64,000 bases of DNA from Eulemur rufifrons (taxonomy: Eukaryota > Chordata > Mammalia > Primates > Lemuridae). Numbering within the stretch: the stretch's first letter is position 1; each line of letters begins with the position of its first letter. Of this stretch, positions 46,230 to 58,020 are shown one piece after another. The position numbers and the translations under genes were made by a program. Under the pieces are notes generated by a model, which ran no database searches, was not told the DNA's origin, and saw only the letters and a list, made by a program, of their open reading frames with translations. The stretch covers positions 245,324,843 through 245,388,842 of the forward strand of contig NC_090989.1 of assembly GCF_041146395.1 (NCBI RefSeq). Direction: 5' to 3'.

Positions 46230-46745
46230 ACATAGAGTGGCTAAATGGATAAAAACAGAACAAGCAAACAAACAAAAATAAGACCCAACATTATAATGTC
46301 TTCAAGAGACTCACTTCACCTGTAAGGACACACATAGAATGAAAGTGAAAGAATGAAAAAAAAAATAATCCATGCAAATGGAAAGCAAAAGAGAACAGGA
46401 GTAGCTACACTTATATCAGACAAACTAGACGTTAAGTCAAAAATTGTAAAATGAGGCAAAGAAAGTCATTATATAATGATAAAGTGGTCAATTCATTGAG
46501 AAGCTATAACAATTGTAAATATATATATTCCCAAATCAGAGCACCTAAATATATACAGCAAATATTAATAGATTTTAAAGAAGAGATAGACTATAATACA
46601 ATAATAGTGGGAGACTACAATACCCCACTCAGAAATCACATTTTAGGCCACAAAACAACTCTTAACCAATTTAAAAAGATTGAAATCATATAAAGTATCT
46701 TATGACTAACAATGATATGAAACTAGATATTAACAACAGGAAGAA
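46230..46745 (+). pseudogene. L1M ORF2 endonuclease fragment, pseudogene
   Basis: The endonuclease region is recognisable: CAATCAAAAGACATAGAGTGG, TCTTCAAGAGACTCACTTCACC and ATATATTCCCAAATCAGAGCACC. Then a GDYNTPL motif is present in place of GDFNTPL (46601-46625), so the catalytic Asp position is Asp here. Downstream, TTTAGGCCACAAAACAACTC follows. Stops and frameshifts are frequent, and the RT domain is absent. Confidence 0.75.
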
Positions 46746-46754
46746 AACTGAAAA

Positions 46755-46935
46755 ATTCATGTCCAATGAAGATCCACTTCCTGGTGGACCTTCACATGGT
46801 ACAAGGGGCAAAGGAGCTCTCTGGGGACTCTTTTATAAGGATACTAATTCCATTAATGATGGCTCCACCCTCATGACCTTATCACCTCTCAAAGGCCCCA
46901 CCTTCTAATACAAGCAACTTACATATGAATTTCAG
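46755..46935 (-). mobile_element. MaLR-like LTR fragment, antisense
   Basis: Reverse complement carries GAAATTCATATGTAAG, TTAGAAGGTGGGGCCTTTGAGAGG, GGTCATGAGGGTGGAGCC and CCAGAGAGCTCCTTTGCCCC, the first half of the same LTR family as 46957-47322. It lies head-to-head with that copy, about 20 bp apart. Confidence 0.72.
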
Positions 46936-46956
46936 ATCACAATAAGAAGAGATGCT

Positions 46957-47322
46957 TGATATATGCAATGGTCTGGAAGTTGTGTTCCCCGAAATTCATA
47001 TGCTGAAACTTAATCACCAATCTGATAGCATTAGGAGATGGAGACTTTGGGAGATGATTAGGTCATAAGTATGGAGCCCTCATGAATGAGATTAGTGCTC
47101 TTATTAAAGATGCCCCAGAGAGATATATTGTTTCTACTATGTGAAGACACAGCTAGAAGGTACCATCTATGACATAAGAGCCAGTCCTCATCAGACACCA
47201 AATCTGCCAAAGCCTTGATCTTAGACTTTTCAACCTCCAGAACTATGAGAAATAAATTTCTTTCATTTATACGCCACCCAGCTTATGGTAATTTATTATA
47301 GCCATCCAAAAGTTTTGAGACA
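46957..47322 (+). mobile_element. MaLR-like solitary LTR
   Basis: A 366-bp block beginning TGATATATGC and ending TTTTGAGACA (TG...CA). It contains AAATTCATATGCTGAAACTTAATC, GATGATTAGGTCATAAG, CCCTCATGAATGAGATTAGTGC, CCAGAACTATGAGAAATAAATTTC (poly(A) signal) and TTATGGTAATTTATTATAGCC. It belongs to an ERVL-MaLR-type family, subfamily not assigned. No clean 5-bp duplication is visible. Confidence 0.78.
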
Positions 47323-47650
47323 GTATATAAATTTGGGATTCATGTCTTAGATGACACTTTACCCAAGAAACTAGATGAAAGCAGAAAAAATATGAGAGTA
47401 TAGAGAGAAGCAAAGATATACAATGGCTGAGCCAGTTGGCATTCCTACCATTAAAAGACTGAGAGAAAATGAGGAACCCACAAAGATCAACCAGAAGCAT
47501 GCCATAAAATAGGGAGGAAAATGAGAGAGGATGGTGCCCTGGAAGCAACATAAAGAAAAAGCTTCAAGGTGATTAATCTGAAGTCTTCTGATTACTTCAA
47601 TTTTCTCAGTGTAAAAGGAAGCAAGATCATCAGAATAAAAAATGAAGAGG
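47323..47650. other. unassigned purine-rich segment
   Basis: Lies between two LTRs and resembles no gene. Open frame 47267-47551 minus overlaps the LTR end and is spurious. With 48036-48550 it may form one older unit that was interrupted by the MLT1A-type LTR, but this rests only on similar purine-rich composition. Confidence 0.35.
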
Positions 47651-48035
47651 TGTTATGGGCTGAATTATGTCCCCCAAAACTCATACATTGAATCTTAATT
47701 TCCAGTATGTTAGAAAGGGACTGTACTTGGATTGAGTCTTGAAAGAGGTAATTATATTAAAATAAGTTACTAGGGTGGGACCAAATCCAATATGACTGGT
47801 GTCCTTGTAAGAAAAGGAGATTAAGTCACAGACTTACACCAAGAGATGATAGTGTCAAGACACAGGGAAAAGGCAGACAACTACAAGCCAAGAAGACAGA
47901 CCTCAGAAGAAACCATCCATGCTGACACCTTGCTGTCAGACTTCTAATCTCCAGAATTGTGAGACAATGAATCTCTTTTGTTTAAGCCATCAAGTCTGTG
48001 ATATTTTGTTATGGTAGCCCTAGAAAACTAATACA
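47651..48035 (+). mobile_element. MLT1A-type MaLR solitary LTR
   Basis: A 385-bp LTR beginning TGTTATGGGCTGAATTATGTCCCCC and ending GAAAACTAATACA. In between are AATATGACTGGTGTCCTTGTAAG, AGGCAGACAACTACAAGCCAAG, CTCCAGAATTGTGAGACAATGAA and TTTAAGCCATCAAGTCTG, matching the MLT1A/B consensus order. No internal sequence is present. Confidence 0.88.
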
Positions 48036-48550
48036 GGGCATTTGTTGTTTGAGGAGCATGGAGAAGGAATAAATTTATTGCCTAAAAAAAGAAGAATACA
48101 TGGACTAAAGATGAGAAGTATGATTACTAGGCAGTAGTAAAGACTCTAGAAGTTCATTGTCATAAATTGAAAGAGAGACCAATCAGTGAGGCGAATTATT
48201 CTCTAGCCCCATTCAACTTGAAAGAGTACCAATTTAGTATAGTTGGAGAATTGGATTTAAAACAAGGATGTTGGTTTTGCCAAGACAGTTAAGCAGAGAA
48301 CAAAGGGAGGACCTACAGAGTTGATGATACATTCATGGGAGTATTTGTCATGCCTAATCATGGACTTTAAGCTGCAAAAGGTAGAAGTAGTGGCATTATG
48401 CAGGTAAAAGATGGTGAAATTAAGGAAGAATCAAAGAATTTTGGAGTAGGGATTGGGTTCTGGAGGGGGGAATCTGGAAAGATGGGAAGTTGTAGTTAGT
48501 ATTTACATAAAATTGAAATTATCTAGCAGTTGTCAACATGATAAGATCTA
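48036..48550. other. unassigned segment downstream of MLT1A LTR
   Basis: Purine-rich, with phrases such as TTGGTTTTGCCAAGACAG and TTCATGGGAGTATTTG that suggest an old low-copy repeat, but I cannot assign it. No open frame of note. Confidence 0.35.
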
Positions 48551-48738
48551 GAGTATTTGTTTTCAAACTTGTTTGCATCCGAATCACCTGGAAAACCTGT
48601 TAAACATGGTTTCCTGAGCTTCATGCCCAGAATTTCTGATTCAATAGGTTCTGACTCAAGAGGCCCAATATCTTGGATTTCCATGAAGAATGAATTTCCT
48701 GGATCATGATAAAGGTGCAGACACTTTGAAAGCCACTG
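48551..48738 (+). mobile_element. MER20-like hAT-Charlie fossil
   Basis: GTTTTCAAACTTGTTTGCATCC, GAATCACCTGGAAAACCTGTTAAAC, CAGAATTTCTGATTCAATAGG and ACACTTTGAAAGCCACTG follow the MER20 order. The ends are degenerate. An ATCTA sequence occurs on both sides but does not make a clean 8-bp duplication. Confidence 0.75.
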
Positions 48739-48975
48739 ATCTAAAGGATAAAAACAGGATGTATTTAAGATAGAAATGACGTCCATATCATCAAGGAGAG
48801 AAATTCAATGAATTGACAAACCAGGGTGTTGGAGGAACATATTGAAATGAATTAAAACAAAAGTGGTATTACAAAGCCAAAAACTAATATTCTTTAGTTC
48901 TGTATATATCAGCATAAAATAGTTTTTAAATAAATTTTCAAGTTTAAAAAATTCAGTACAAAAAATGTGTGTAAT

Positions 48976-49330
48976 TGCTATGGAGTAAATGTTTGTGCCC
49001 TCCCAAAATTTATATGTTGATGCCCTAATACCCAATGTGATGGTATTTGGAGGTGGGGCCTCTGGGAGATAATTAGGCCATGCAGGTGGATCCTTCATAA
49101 GTGGAATTAGTGCCTTTATAAGAAGATGTGTGAGAGAGGTAATCTTTCTCTCCACCATGTGAGGATACAGCAGGAAAGTTTCTGTTTGCAAACCAGGAAG
49201 AGGGTGCTCTACAGTGCCAAACTGGCTAGCCCTTGGACTTTCCAGACTTTAGAATCATGAAAAATAAACTTCTGCTGTTTAAGTCACCAGTCTATGGTAT
49301 TTTTGTTATAGTAGCTCAAAGTAAGAGAGT
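48976..49330 (+). mobile_element. MaLR-like solitary LTR
   Basis: Begins TGCTATGGAGTAAATGTTTGTGCCC, then TTATATGTTGATGCCCTAATACCCAATGTGATGG, GGTGGGGCCTCTGGGAG, CCACCATGTGAGGATACAGC and AAAAATAAACTTCTGCTGTTTAAGTCACC, ending near TAGCTCAAAGTAAGAGAG. It is the same general family as 46957-47322, as a separate insertion. Confidence 0.78.
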
Positions 49331-50039
49331 AGTGATTGTGTGAAATTAGGAAAACTTGTGTGAAAATAAGAAAATGTATATATGGTTATCAAGGTACAGA
49401 ATATCTAAGTATACATACAAGAAACTGGCATTAATAAAAGTGAGTGACTCTGGAAGAGAACTAGATAGCTCAGAACAGGGTTGAATATAAAATTACTAGC
49501 ATTTTATATCCATCTATACATTTTGATTTTTGTACTGTGTGCATAATTTTTCTGCTAAAGGTAAATAGTAACCAAAGTAATTTTTAAATGACTCTTATCA
49601 GGGCTGAGATATGAAGAATCTGAATGTGGAATTTGGTAAACTTGTTGGTTAAAGCCATAATGATGCCCATGCCATTGGTTTCATTGTCATTTTGAGTCTA
49701 CACTTAGGATCACAGACCCCAGATGGTATAGATCATGATTGAGATAATATAGATTATGACTTCCAAAATAATATGAGTTTTCTACAAAACACTTCCCTCA
49801 GTCTACTCCAACACACACACACACACACACACACACATGCACAAACACAAATATACATGAGAGAATTTCACAGACTCTCATCTTATGGAGGAACTTCAGA
49901 GTCATCTGGTTTAATTATTCGTGTCAAAGGACTTTTCAAACTGCTTGTTAGAGCAGAAAAATTGAGGGGAAGGTACAAAAATTTCCCTGCCCCAGACATT
50001 CATAGACTCCCCATTATCCACAATCCTCACCAGAATGAT
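49331..50039. other. single-copy or ancient L1-like DNA
   Basis: 49410-49590 (AAGAAACTGGCATTAATAAAAGTGAG...TTTGATTTTTGTACTGTGTGCATAA) resembles an old L1M 3' region, but weakly. No gene is seen. Open frame 49773-50060 runs through the CA repeat and has no domain. Confidence 0.4.
49810..49837. repeat. (CA)14 microsatellite
   Basis: Uninterrupted AC dinucleotides, followed by ATGCACAAACAC. Confidence 0.95.
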
Positions 50040-50415
50040 ATACTTGTTAAAAAGTGTTGAACCTTCATTAACTCATCATTATCATCCAAAGTCCATAGTT
50101 TTTATAGGGATTTACTCTTGGTGTTGTACATTCTATGGGCTTGGACAAATGTATGACATGTCTCTACCATGATAGTGTCATGCAGAGCATTTTCACTGCC
50201 CCCAAAGTCCCCTGTGCTCTGTGTATTTACCCCAACTTCTCTGACCCTGGCAGCCACTGACATTTCATTATCTCCACACTTTTACCTTTTCTAAAATATC
50301 ACATAGTCTGAATCACATAGTTTGTATCATTACAGATTGGCTTCTTTCACCAGACAAAATGCATTAAAACTTCCTCCATATATTTTCATGGCTTGATAGC
50401 TCATCTCTTTTTATC
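50040..50415 (-). mobile_element. L1M 3' region, antisense
   Basis: The plus strand reads GGGCTTGGACAAATGTATGACATG, GAGCATTTTCACTGCCCCCAAAGTCC, GGCAGCCACTGAC, ATTGGCTTCTTTCACC and TTTTCATGGCTTGATAGCTCATC, the reverse complement of an L1MC/ME-type 3' end. Confidence 0.8.
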
Positions 50416-51469
50416 AAAGAGTTTTCAAACTACATTCTGTGTTGCCTTAAAGTCCACTTGAGTTATAAGAAAATAGCCATGTGGATGGGATTGACTTATG
50501 TTACAACTAGAGCTGCTCTGTTTTATATAATGAGTCTTCATAAATTTTTGCCTGAAGAAATGATTCTAAAAAATGTTTGAAGGCCAAGGATGTGAGAACC
50601 TCTTCTTTAACATGCTGATGAGAAACAATCCAACTTCTGCAGAAGGACCTTAACTGCTAAGGAATTCACCAGTGCATTATGTCCTTGGATAGCTCCAACT
50701 TTTAGAAAGTTCTTGCACTCAGCCAAAATCTGCCTCCCTATAACTTTGATCAATTGGTTCACACTCTTGCTTTGGGCTATTTAATTGCTGGTAGAGATTT
50801 TAGTTGCTTCCCTGAAGGCAGAAGACTTAATGTTTTGTAACTACTATTGATCTTTCACCAGCTTTGGCCTGTAGCTGGGCAGCTAGATAATTTATTTCCC
50901 TTTGAGGTTCTCTGATACTATTTCTGGGCTACATTTTTTGTTTTAGTTTTCTTGAAGCTTTCATTTCTTTATGTGAAGAAATTTGAACAGTTTTTTTTTT
51001 TTTTTTACTCTATGAGCTACACTTTTTTACATAGATACCAATTAGCTCTTAATTATTAAGTGTGTGGGTGAGAGGAAACAGATACACATTTATAGCTCAA
51101 ATGAAAGCTTGGGGTAATTTTTATTAAATATTATGAAAATCTTTATAGCAGTAATATTAGAAAATTAGGTAATGAAACAAGCTGCCAAGAAAGGTCGCAT
51201 AATGACTGTCACTAGAGGTATTCAAGTCAGAAATAGCCACCTGTTGGAAAATGATGGTTTAGAGCTAATTACATCCTCTGGCCATCATCTGTGGTATACG
51301 TCTAGACTACCCTCTTTAGGTTACTTGAAATTTTAGTGATTCTAAAGGCTTAGCTTAAGCATATTTATATAAACACATACTTGTTTGTATAAATATAACC
51401 ATGGTACTTTATCAATGGTACTTTTGAAAAATTTTTATAAATGCTTGGATTTTTCATTCCTGGACTTAA
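50416..51469. other. single-copy DNA, no gene
   Basis: A T16 run occupies 50991-51006. No interspersed repeat or open frame of interest is seen. Confidence 0.5.
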
Positions 51470-51775
51470 TCCTCAGGAAATAATCTAAAACATGAAAAAT
51501 GGCACAAAAAATTTACTGTAGCATTATTTATAGGAGTATATAACTTATAAAGAAATGTGAAAACATAGTAAAATGGTTAAATAATATATGGTACATCCAT
51601 GTAAGGAAAATTGGGTAACCACATAACTTGTATTCGTGGTTTGTAATAACATAAAATATCTTACTGTTATAATATTAAGTAGAAAAATAAGGCCTTATAT
51701 TGCAGACAAAAATGATTTTAACCATTGGGAACATGACATAGAAAAAAATCATGGAACAATTCCAGTAAAATGTAG
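51470..51775 (+). mobile_element. L1ME/HAL1-type 3' region
   Basis: CTCAGGAAATAATCTAAAACATG, TACTGTAGCATTATTTATAGG, AAATGGTTAAATAATATATGGTACATCCATG and ATAATATTAAGTAGAAAAATAAGG follow the old L1ME 3' consensus order. It is diverged. Confidence 0.68.
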
Positions 51776-53610
51776 GAATAATTTAATATAAACCACCTGC
51801 TTTGCTACAAACACTTAGGAAGGCTGGATAAAAAATACATAAAAAACAAAGATAAATAATTTAAATCAAAACTAAAATTAAAGAAAATAGAAAAAGAAAA
51901 ATTCCCAGATGCTAAAATAAAACGTAAACTCAAAGCCGTAGTAATTAGCTTTAGCCAATACTGATAGAACCAGAAAAACAGCGCCCATGGATGTAGGCCC
52001 TGGGAATGAGAGCCTAAATTATTAGTGCTCATAAATGTATTGTAGATACAGGTATCTAGCTGCAGGTCTATTCAAACCATGGAGATAAAACTATGTATTC
52101 TCCATAAAGCAAGGACTCTAAAAAATCCTAATATTAAGGATTTTTTCTTTTGACAAAAAAACTGCATTACAGTCCCATAAAAACAAAACAAAAAAATCTT
52201 GCTAACTGCTGTGGGCTCAGGGTGAGTAGAGGTAGGTAAAGGATATTTTTCTTGGACTTTTGCCATGTTTATCTGAGGAATTTAAATGTATATTACCTGG
52301 AAAGTATAGAAATTCTGGACTACGACCAAAGATATTCCTGGGACATCAGCAAAAGGGAATAACCATGAAACCACATAGTATTCATTTTTACTTATAATAG
52401 ATAAGACTTGTAGAAAGAACATAACTCCAGCTGGAGTCCACAGTGAAAATTTACAAATAAAAAACAAACAAACAAACAAATCCATAAAATTGGCAAATAT
52501 AAGAAATGGAAGTGGCACTCCAAGTACAAGAAATGTCAACACTATGAGATAATAAAAATGGTATGTTTGAAGTTATTAAAATGATTAAAATAGGTCTAAA
52601 ATCCACAAAGAAATGAAATTATGCCCATTAAAAATAATGGACAGATTTGGAAAGGTACAAATAGAAATTCTATAAAGATATATAAAATAGAGGAGTTAAA
52701 TAAAATAGTAAAATTTTTGTGTGTTTTGGGCTGATAACGAGGAAATCATCCAGAATGCAGCTTAGGAAGATAAGATAGAGAATATATAATGAAGGTTAAT
52801 GGACATGGAATATTAAATGAGAAGGTTTAAGATCTAAATGACAGCCAAGAAAAGAGAGAACAAGAACATTGGGATGAGCAAATATACTGAGAAACAATGA
52901 AAGAGAATACTTGAAATTCTATTGAGATTCATAAAATCTGAAACTTTGGATTGAATTTGCAAGAATAATTAACACAAACAAACTGATTCCTGGACATATA
53001 TATCATATTTTGCACACAAAATACCACAGAAGGCAAAGAAAAACATCTTAAATATGATCAGAAAGAAAACACAAATTGCTTACAATGGAAGGATAGTTAG
53101 GGACAAGAGATGTTTCAAATTAAACTAAGAAGCAACAAGACAGTGGACTTATATCTTCAAAGAATTAAAAGGGAAGAAACACAAGCCTAAAAGTCTATGC
53201 ACAGCTAAATTACTATTCAAGAATGAGATCAAAATAAAAACATTTTCAGAAAAAAATGACTTCTAAAATTTATAAATCACTGATAGTAACTATAAATTAT
53301 ATATGGAAAGAGGAAATTAAACCCATAAAGATGGCAAAGTATTGAGAAAGTAACGTATGCACAGAAACTGATAAACCTGTAGATAAAACTAAATTTTCCC
53401 AGACTATAAACATTAATACCCACCCCAGACATAATGCCAAGCAAAGAATGAAAGTAAGTAAATGGAAAATACTGAAAAAGTAGTTAAGGCAAAAGACATT
53501 ATGAAGGGAAAAGACCAATGTTTCATAAGGATTAAAGCAACAATTCATCAGGAAGATGTCATAATCCTGAACGAAGATGGACACATAAACATGGCATTAA
53601 ATGTGAATCA
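51776..53610 (+). mobile_element. L1M/HAL1 ORF1-bearing fragment
   Basis: 52560-53260 carries decayed ORF1 (CCACAGAAGGCAAAGAAAAACATC, GAAGCAACAAGACAGTGGAC, CAGCTAAATTACTATTCAAGAATGAG). 53470-53600 carries an endonuclease-like start (AACAATTCATCAGGAAGATGTCATAATCCTGAA). The portion before 52200 is A-rich and cannot be assigned with confidence. A (CAAA)n run sits at 52460-52480. Confidence 0.55.
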
Positions 53611-53624
53611 AAACTCAACAAGAC

Positions 53625-55205
53625 AGAGAGCATTCTGGGAAGATGATGCAGTAGGAAGCACCAAAAATCTATCTACCTACATGGACAACAATTATACTGG
53701 TAGAATATCTGATGTAACTATTTTGAAATTCTGGAGTCTATTGAAGGCTTGCAATTTCCAGGGGAAGGCTTGAATGATAAATTGCCATTAATTTCAGTTA
53801 AGTCAGTTTTTACCACATTAGCAGCTATTTATGCCCCACCCCTCAGCCCCATGGCAGGAATCTATAAGTGAATTCCTGGAATAGCCTATACACAGCTTGC
53901 AGGGAGCAAGGCAGGCACAAAGAACCTGTCCTCTAAGTACCAGAGGTCTTTTCTCTGATGTTTGACTACAGCTTCTGCTCACAGAGGTATAGACAAACAG
54001 GTAGTAACCATTGCACCTCCCTCCATTGTTGCTGGCCACTACCCTCGGGCTGAAGTGATTTCAGGGGATTGAAATGGCCAGCAACTTCCCCTACCTCCTT
54101 ACTCCTGCCTTTATTTTTCTCTTTTTCCCCTTTTGGAAGCCAAACATCGAAGACTATGACATTCAAAAGCAATTGCATACACAGAATAAATTGGAAAGTC
54201 ACTGTGCATGCCCACAGTAAGGCTCAGGCTCAGAAAAAAATCTGGGAGACTTTAAGTTTATGCTTCATGCTGATCCGAAGCACAAAAATAGTCTAAAACA
54301 ATAAAAAAAAAAACAACCCAGAAGCAACAAAAAACAATGACTCCTAGGGAAGGGAGGGAATCTGATTTCCAGAGTTAGCACATTATTAAATTCAAATGTC
54401 TAGTTATCAATAACAACAAAAACATCATAAGGCATTCAGAGAAATAGGAAAGTATGGTCTGTTCAAAAGAAAAACATAAACCAAGAGACACTATCCCTGA
54501 AAAAACTTGATGGAAGATCAACTAGACAAATATTTTAAATAAACAGTTTTAAATATGCTCAAAAACTAAAGAAAGAAGTGGTGAAAATCAAGAAAACAAT
54601 GTATAAACAAACAGAAATGCCAATAAAGAAAAAGAAAAACTAAAAGAAACCAAAAAGAAATTTTAGAGTGAAAAGAACAGTGACACAAAAGAAAAATTTA
54701 CTAGAGGGATTCAAAGAGAGATTTGAGCAGACAGAAGAAAGAATCAGCAAACTATGAATATAGGACAATGGAAATTAGAGAGTCTAAAGAATAGAAAATT
54801 TAAAAAGATTTTTAAAAAGTGCCTAAGGGAGCCTAACGGACCTAAGAGAACAAAGCCTAAAGGACTATCAAACAGACCAATATATGCATTGTAGGAGTCC
54901 CAGAAGAGAGAGAAGAAGGGCAGAGACAATATTTGAAAAATAATGGCTGAACACTGTCCAAATTTTATGAAATACATGATATAAACATTCAAGAAGCTCA
55001 AGAACTCTAAATAGGAGGAACTCAAAGAGAGCCATACCAAGACATACTATAATCAAACTGTGGAAAGCCAAAATCTCTGAGGGAATTTTGAAGGCAGCAA
55101 GAGAGAAGAGACTCATTACATATCAGGGACCCTCAATAAAATAAGGTTATCAGTAGCTTTCTCATCAGAAGCTTTGGAGATCAGAGAGCAGAGTAATGGA
55201 TAATT
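53625..55205 (+). mobile_element. L1M/HAL1-type 5' UTR plus ORF1
   Basis: The start, CATTCTGGGAAGATGATGCAGTAGGAAGCACC, is a recognisable L1M 5' end. The 5' UTR follows (CTCTAAGTACCAGAGGTCTTTTCTCTGATG, CACAGAGGTATAGACAAACAGG). ORF1 with stops runs from about 54470 to 55200: GTAGGAGTCCCAGAAGAGAG, AATATTTGAAAAATAATGGCTGAA, TTGAAGGCAGCAAGAGAGAAG. It is old and broken. Confidence 0.75.
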
Positions 55206-55862
55206 GCAGAATATTTATACAGTAGAATACTTTAGATCAGTTAAAATGAATGAATTGCATTAATCTGATTAAACAAATGAATATAGAATACAATGTTGGG
55301 TGAAAAAAGAAGATGCAGAAAGATATGTGCAACATATCATTTACATAAAGTATAAATAGACACCAATCAGAATTCTATATTGTTTGCTCGTGGATACACA
55401 GATCTGTAGCAAAATTATATGCACAAATCTCAAGGTAATGGCTTGTTTCGTAGTAGGCAATTGTACTGCATGCAGTGGGAGTTTCAATTATATTTGAAAT
55501 TTTGAAATTTATTTAAAAAGCATCTGAAGCCAATACAGTAAAATGTTCACCTTTGGTAAATTTGAGTTATGAATTCATAGAGTTTTGTTGTGCTCTTATG
55601 TATAATTTTTTCTTCATTAGAAACAATCCAGAATTCTAAAAAAAAAATTTTTAAATAAAGGAAAGCAAAAATTATATTAAAAATAAAGGAAATATTTCCT
55701 TTGGTGAAAGGAAGTACACCAAACTGTTATTACTGGTTGTTTCTAGGGAAAGGAATTACAGCTATACAGTTTATACTTCTTTCTAGATTTAAAATTTTCT
55801 AATTTTTCTTAGAATGTTTTGCTTTTATTATTGGAACAATATTCACTTTATTTAAAAAGAAA
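55206..55862 (+). mobile_element. L1ME-type 3' regions
   Basis: 55206-55640 shows ATACAGTAGAATACTTTAGATCAG, TACAATGTTGGGTGAAAAAAG and TTTACATAAAGTATAAATAGAC, then a short A-run. 55680-55862 shows GGAAGTACACCAAACTGTTATTACTGG and GTTTCTAGGGAAAGG, a second L1M 3' segment. ORF2 is absent between the ORF1 upstream and these, as in the HAL1 (half-L1) layout. Confidence 0.65.
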
Positions 55863-57879
55863 ATATCTCTAGGAATCTTCTCTGAAGATTTCTTATGAAA
55901 CTAAGCTGCCATCACACTGAAGGTGATATGGCTTGAGAGGGTATTATTTCTTTGAAAAGTTAACAGAAGTATATTTTGGATTCCTTTCAATTCCATTGTG
56001 AGAACTGCCTTTACTGTGCTAACTGCTGACATGGATGCTAAGATTGATTAGCATCAGAATCAGTGGAGCGGAATAAGTTCTTGGTACTGAAATTTAGGTC
56101 CCTGAGGAATAAATCTTCTCCAAATAATACAAATGCTCAAATTCAGAGCACTTTTTTCCTTTTCATTTCTAAAGATTACTTAGAATACAAAATTTAGGCA
56201 GTTTGGTTTGCTAAAATCAGATCAATGTCTTTTGCCTGGTTTTGACTGATACTTGTTTGCCTAGAATTATAGAGAGGACTTTTATAAGTATTCCTCATGA
56301 TACTGGGCTCTTATATTGATAGAGTCTTATTTTATTTTAATGGTAAAACTTTTATACTGAATAAAACACCAAACTGAACATGTCAAAAGAGAAAATGGAT
56401 TTCTGATTGGCAGAAAGCATAGCTGTGCATTCATATCTTCTCTAGCACCCAGTCATGCTTGACACAATTTACACCTAAATTATTATATTTTAGAAATTTT
56501 TTTGTAATACTTATATCAAAAAATTACATTTGCTCCATAGGCATTGAATGTACCACTGGATGGTTATTGATTTTTTTCCAAGGTCTTTTTGACGCTTTTA
56601 AGAGGAACTGTCACCCTCAGCATCTCATACCAAGATTGAGAAAATACAATTTTATCATGTGCAATGGGCTTAGGCAGCAAGCAAACCCTTTAGACTGATT
56701 GCATATTCTCAAGATTCCTTGGGGTTAATTAAAAATGGGCAGTGCAACATTATGCAGAGAATTCTAAGCTTGCTTTCCTTCAGTGAAGAAGAAATAAACA
56801 ATGAATTTCCTCTGTTTTGTGAGGTGCTTTACAGCGATCTTAGAAAGGAGACTGTGAGACTAATTGTTTCTAGAAGAAAATAATGTTAGGAAACTTTTAC
56901 TTTAGTAAAAATCCTTTGGTTTTGTTCTTTCAAGATATTGCTTCCTTTATAAAGCATACACACAAACACACACCACACAGAGTTTGAATTAGATATTCTA
57001 TTGACATGTTTTGGAGGGAGGGAAGATTAAGCTAAGTGTTTTGAGATTCAAACCGACTGTTCCATGGTTTCTAATCATTGCAAACCTGATGTTTTAAATC
57101 ATTAAGCCATTCCTTCTACCTTACCATGGGAATATATTTCCATATAGTTTGCTGTGATATATTGAGAGAGATAAGAATTAGAATTCATTTGCCATTTAAT
57201 TTTTCTCCCAAAGTGACTTAAAAAGGTCATCTAATGCCCACACTTCTACTGCTAGAATATTTTCATTTCATCTATCAGAAATCTTTGTGTGAAGGTAATT
57301 TATTTGACTAGACTCTAATAATTTCAGCATCATGGTTATATTTATTTGCATAAATCCAGAGTTCCATTGGATGCTAACCAACAGAGTAACAGAAACAGAA
57401 ATGGGTAATATTGAATGACTCTAATTTATCATAAAGTTCCTGTATTTTTCCTTACACTGAACAGACAACAAAATACCATACATTTTCATCTGTAATTTTA
57501 ATATTAACTTATTCTCAAAGCTTATTCTAAGTTATTGAGGCATCTTTGATCTAAAACAAATTTTCTTACATGAAGCTTTAGTTTCATTTATTGAGTTCTC
57601 TGATAACATAATTTCTTCTCTGTCTCCCTGTCAACTCCCTATTCCCCAACCTCTCATCCTCTGGGCTTAAAAAAATATATTCAATAAATAGAAGAAACCA
57701 AAATAGAAATAAAAACCTGCAGGAAGGCTGAGGTTCAAAAACTCCAGGAGATTCTAGAGAAATTTCTAAAACAAAAAGGACAAGAAACAGGAGTCGTGAG
57801 ACAGGAATCTGGTCACATTTAAGAGCCAAGGATGCTTTATGAGCCTCACAGGATTTGCAACTGGCTGGATTCCAAAGCA
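55863..57879. other. about 2 kb single-copy DNA, no gene
   Basis: No repeat is recognised other than a CA-rich stretch at 56955-56982. It includes TTAATTAAAA-like homeodomain-type sites near 56730. Open frame 56459-56698 shows no domain. Confidence 0.5.
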
Positions 57880-58020
57880 AAAGGTAGAAGAAACACTGTA
57901 CTACATTTCCTTCACATCCCTAGAACTTAGCATGTACCTGATAGAGAACAGAGTCTCAAAAAATATTTGTTAAAATAGAAAAGAATGAATAAGTGAGTAA
58001 ATGAACAAATGAAAATTAAA
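57880..58020 (+). repeat. LINE L2 3' end
   Basis: ACATCCCTAGAACTTAGCATGTACCTGATAGAG, then AAAAATATTTGTTAAA and GAATGAATAAGTGAGTAAATGAACAAATG, the L2 end with its tandem GAATGAATG-type tail. Confidence 0.72.

Larger units (their letters stand above)
43803..46745 (+). mobile_element. old L1 (L1M type) from 5' UTR into ORF2 endonuclease
   Basis: Begins at an AAGATGTTGGAATAGGACAG start resembling L1M 5' ends. It continues through a GC-rich 5' UTR (to about 44930), ORF1 (about 44940-45690), the inter-ORF linker (AGAATACTCTAATACTGTAATGATAG, GCATCATGGTAACCACAAAAC) and the ORF2 endonuclease. It ends about 46745 without RT, 3' UTR or poly(A). It is diverged and carries many stops. Confidence 0.85.

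Noticed and set aside
49810..49837. Regular short repeats as a CRISPR-like array
   Set aside because: This is a CA dinucleotide microsatellite in a vertebrate genome. No spaced palindromic repeats exist in the window.
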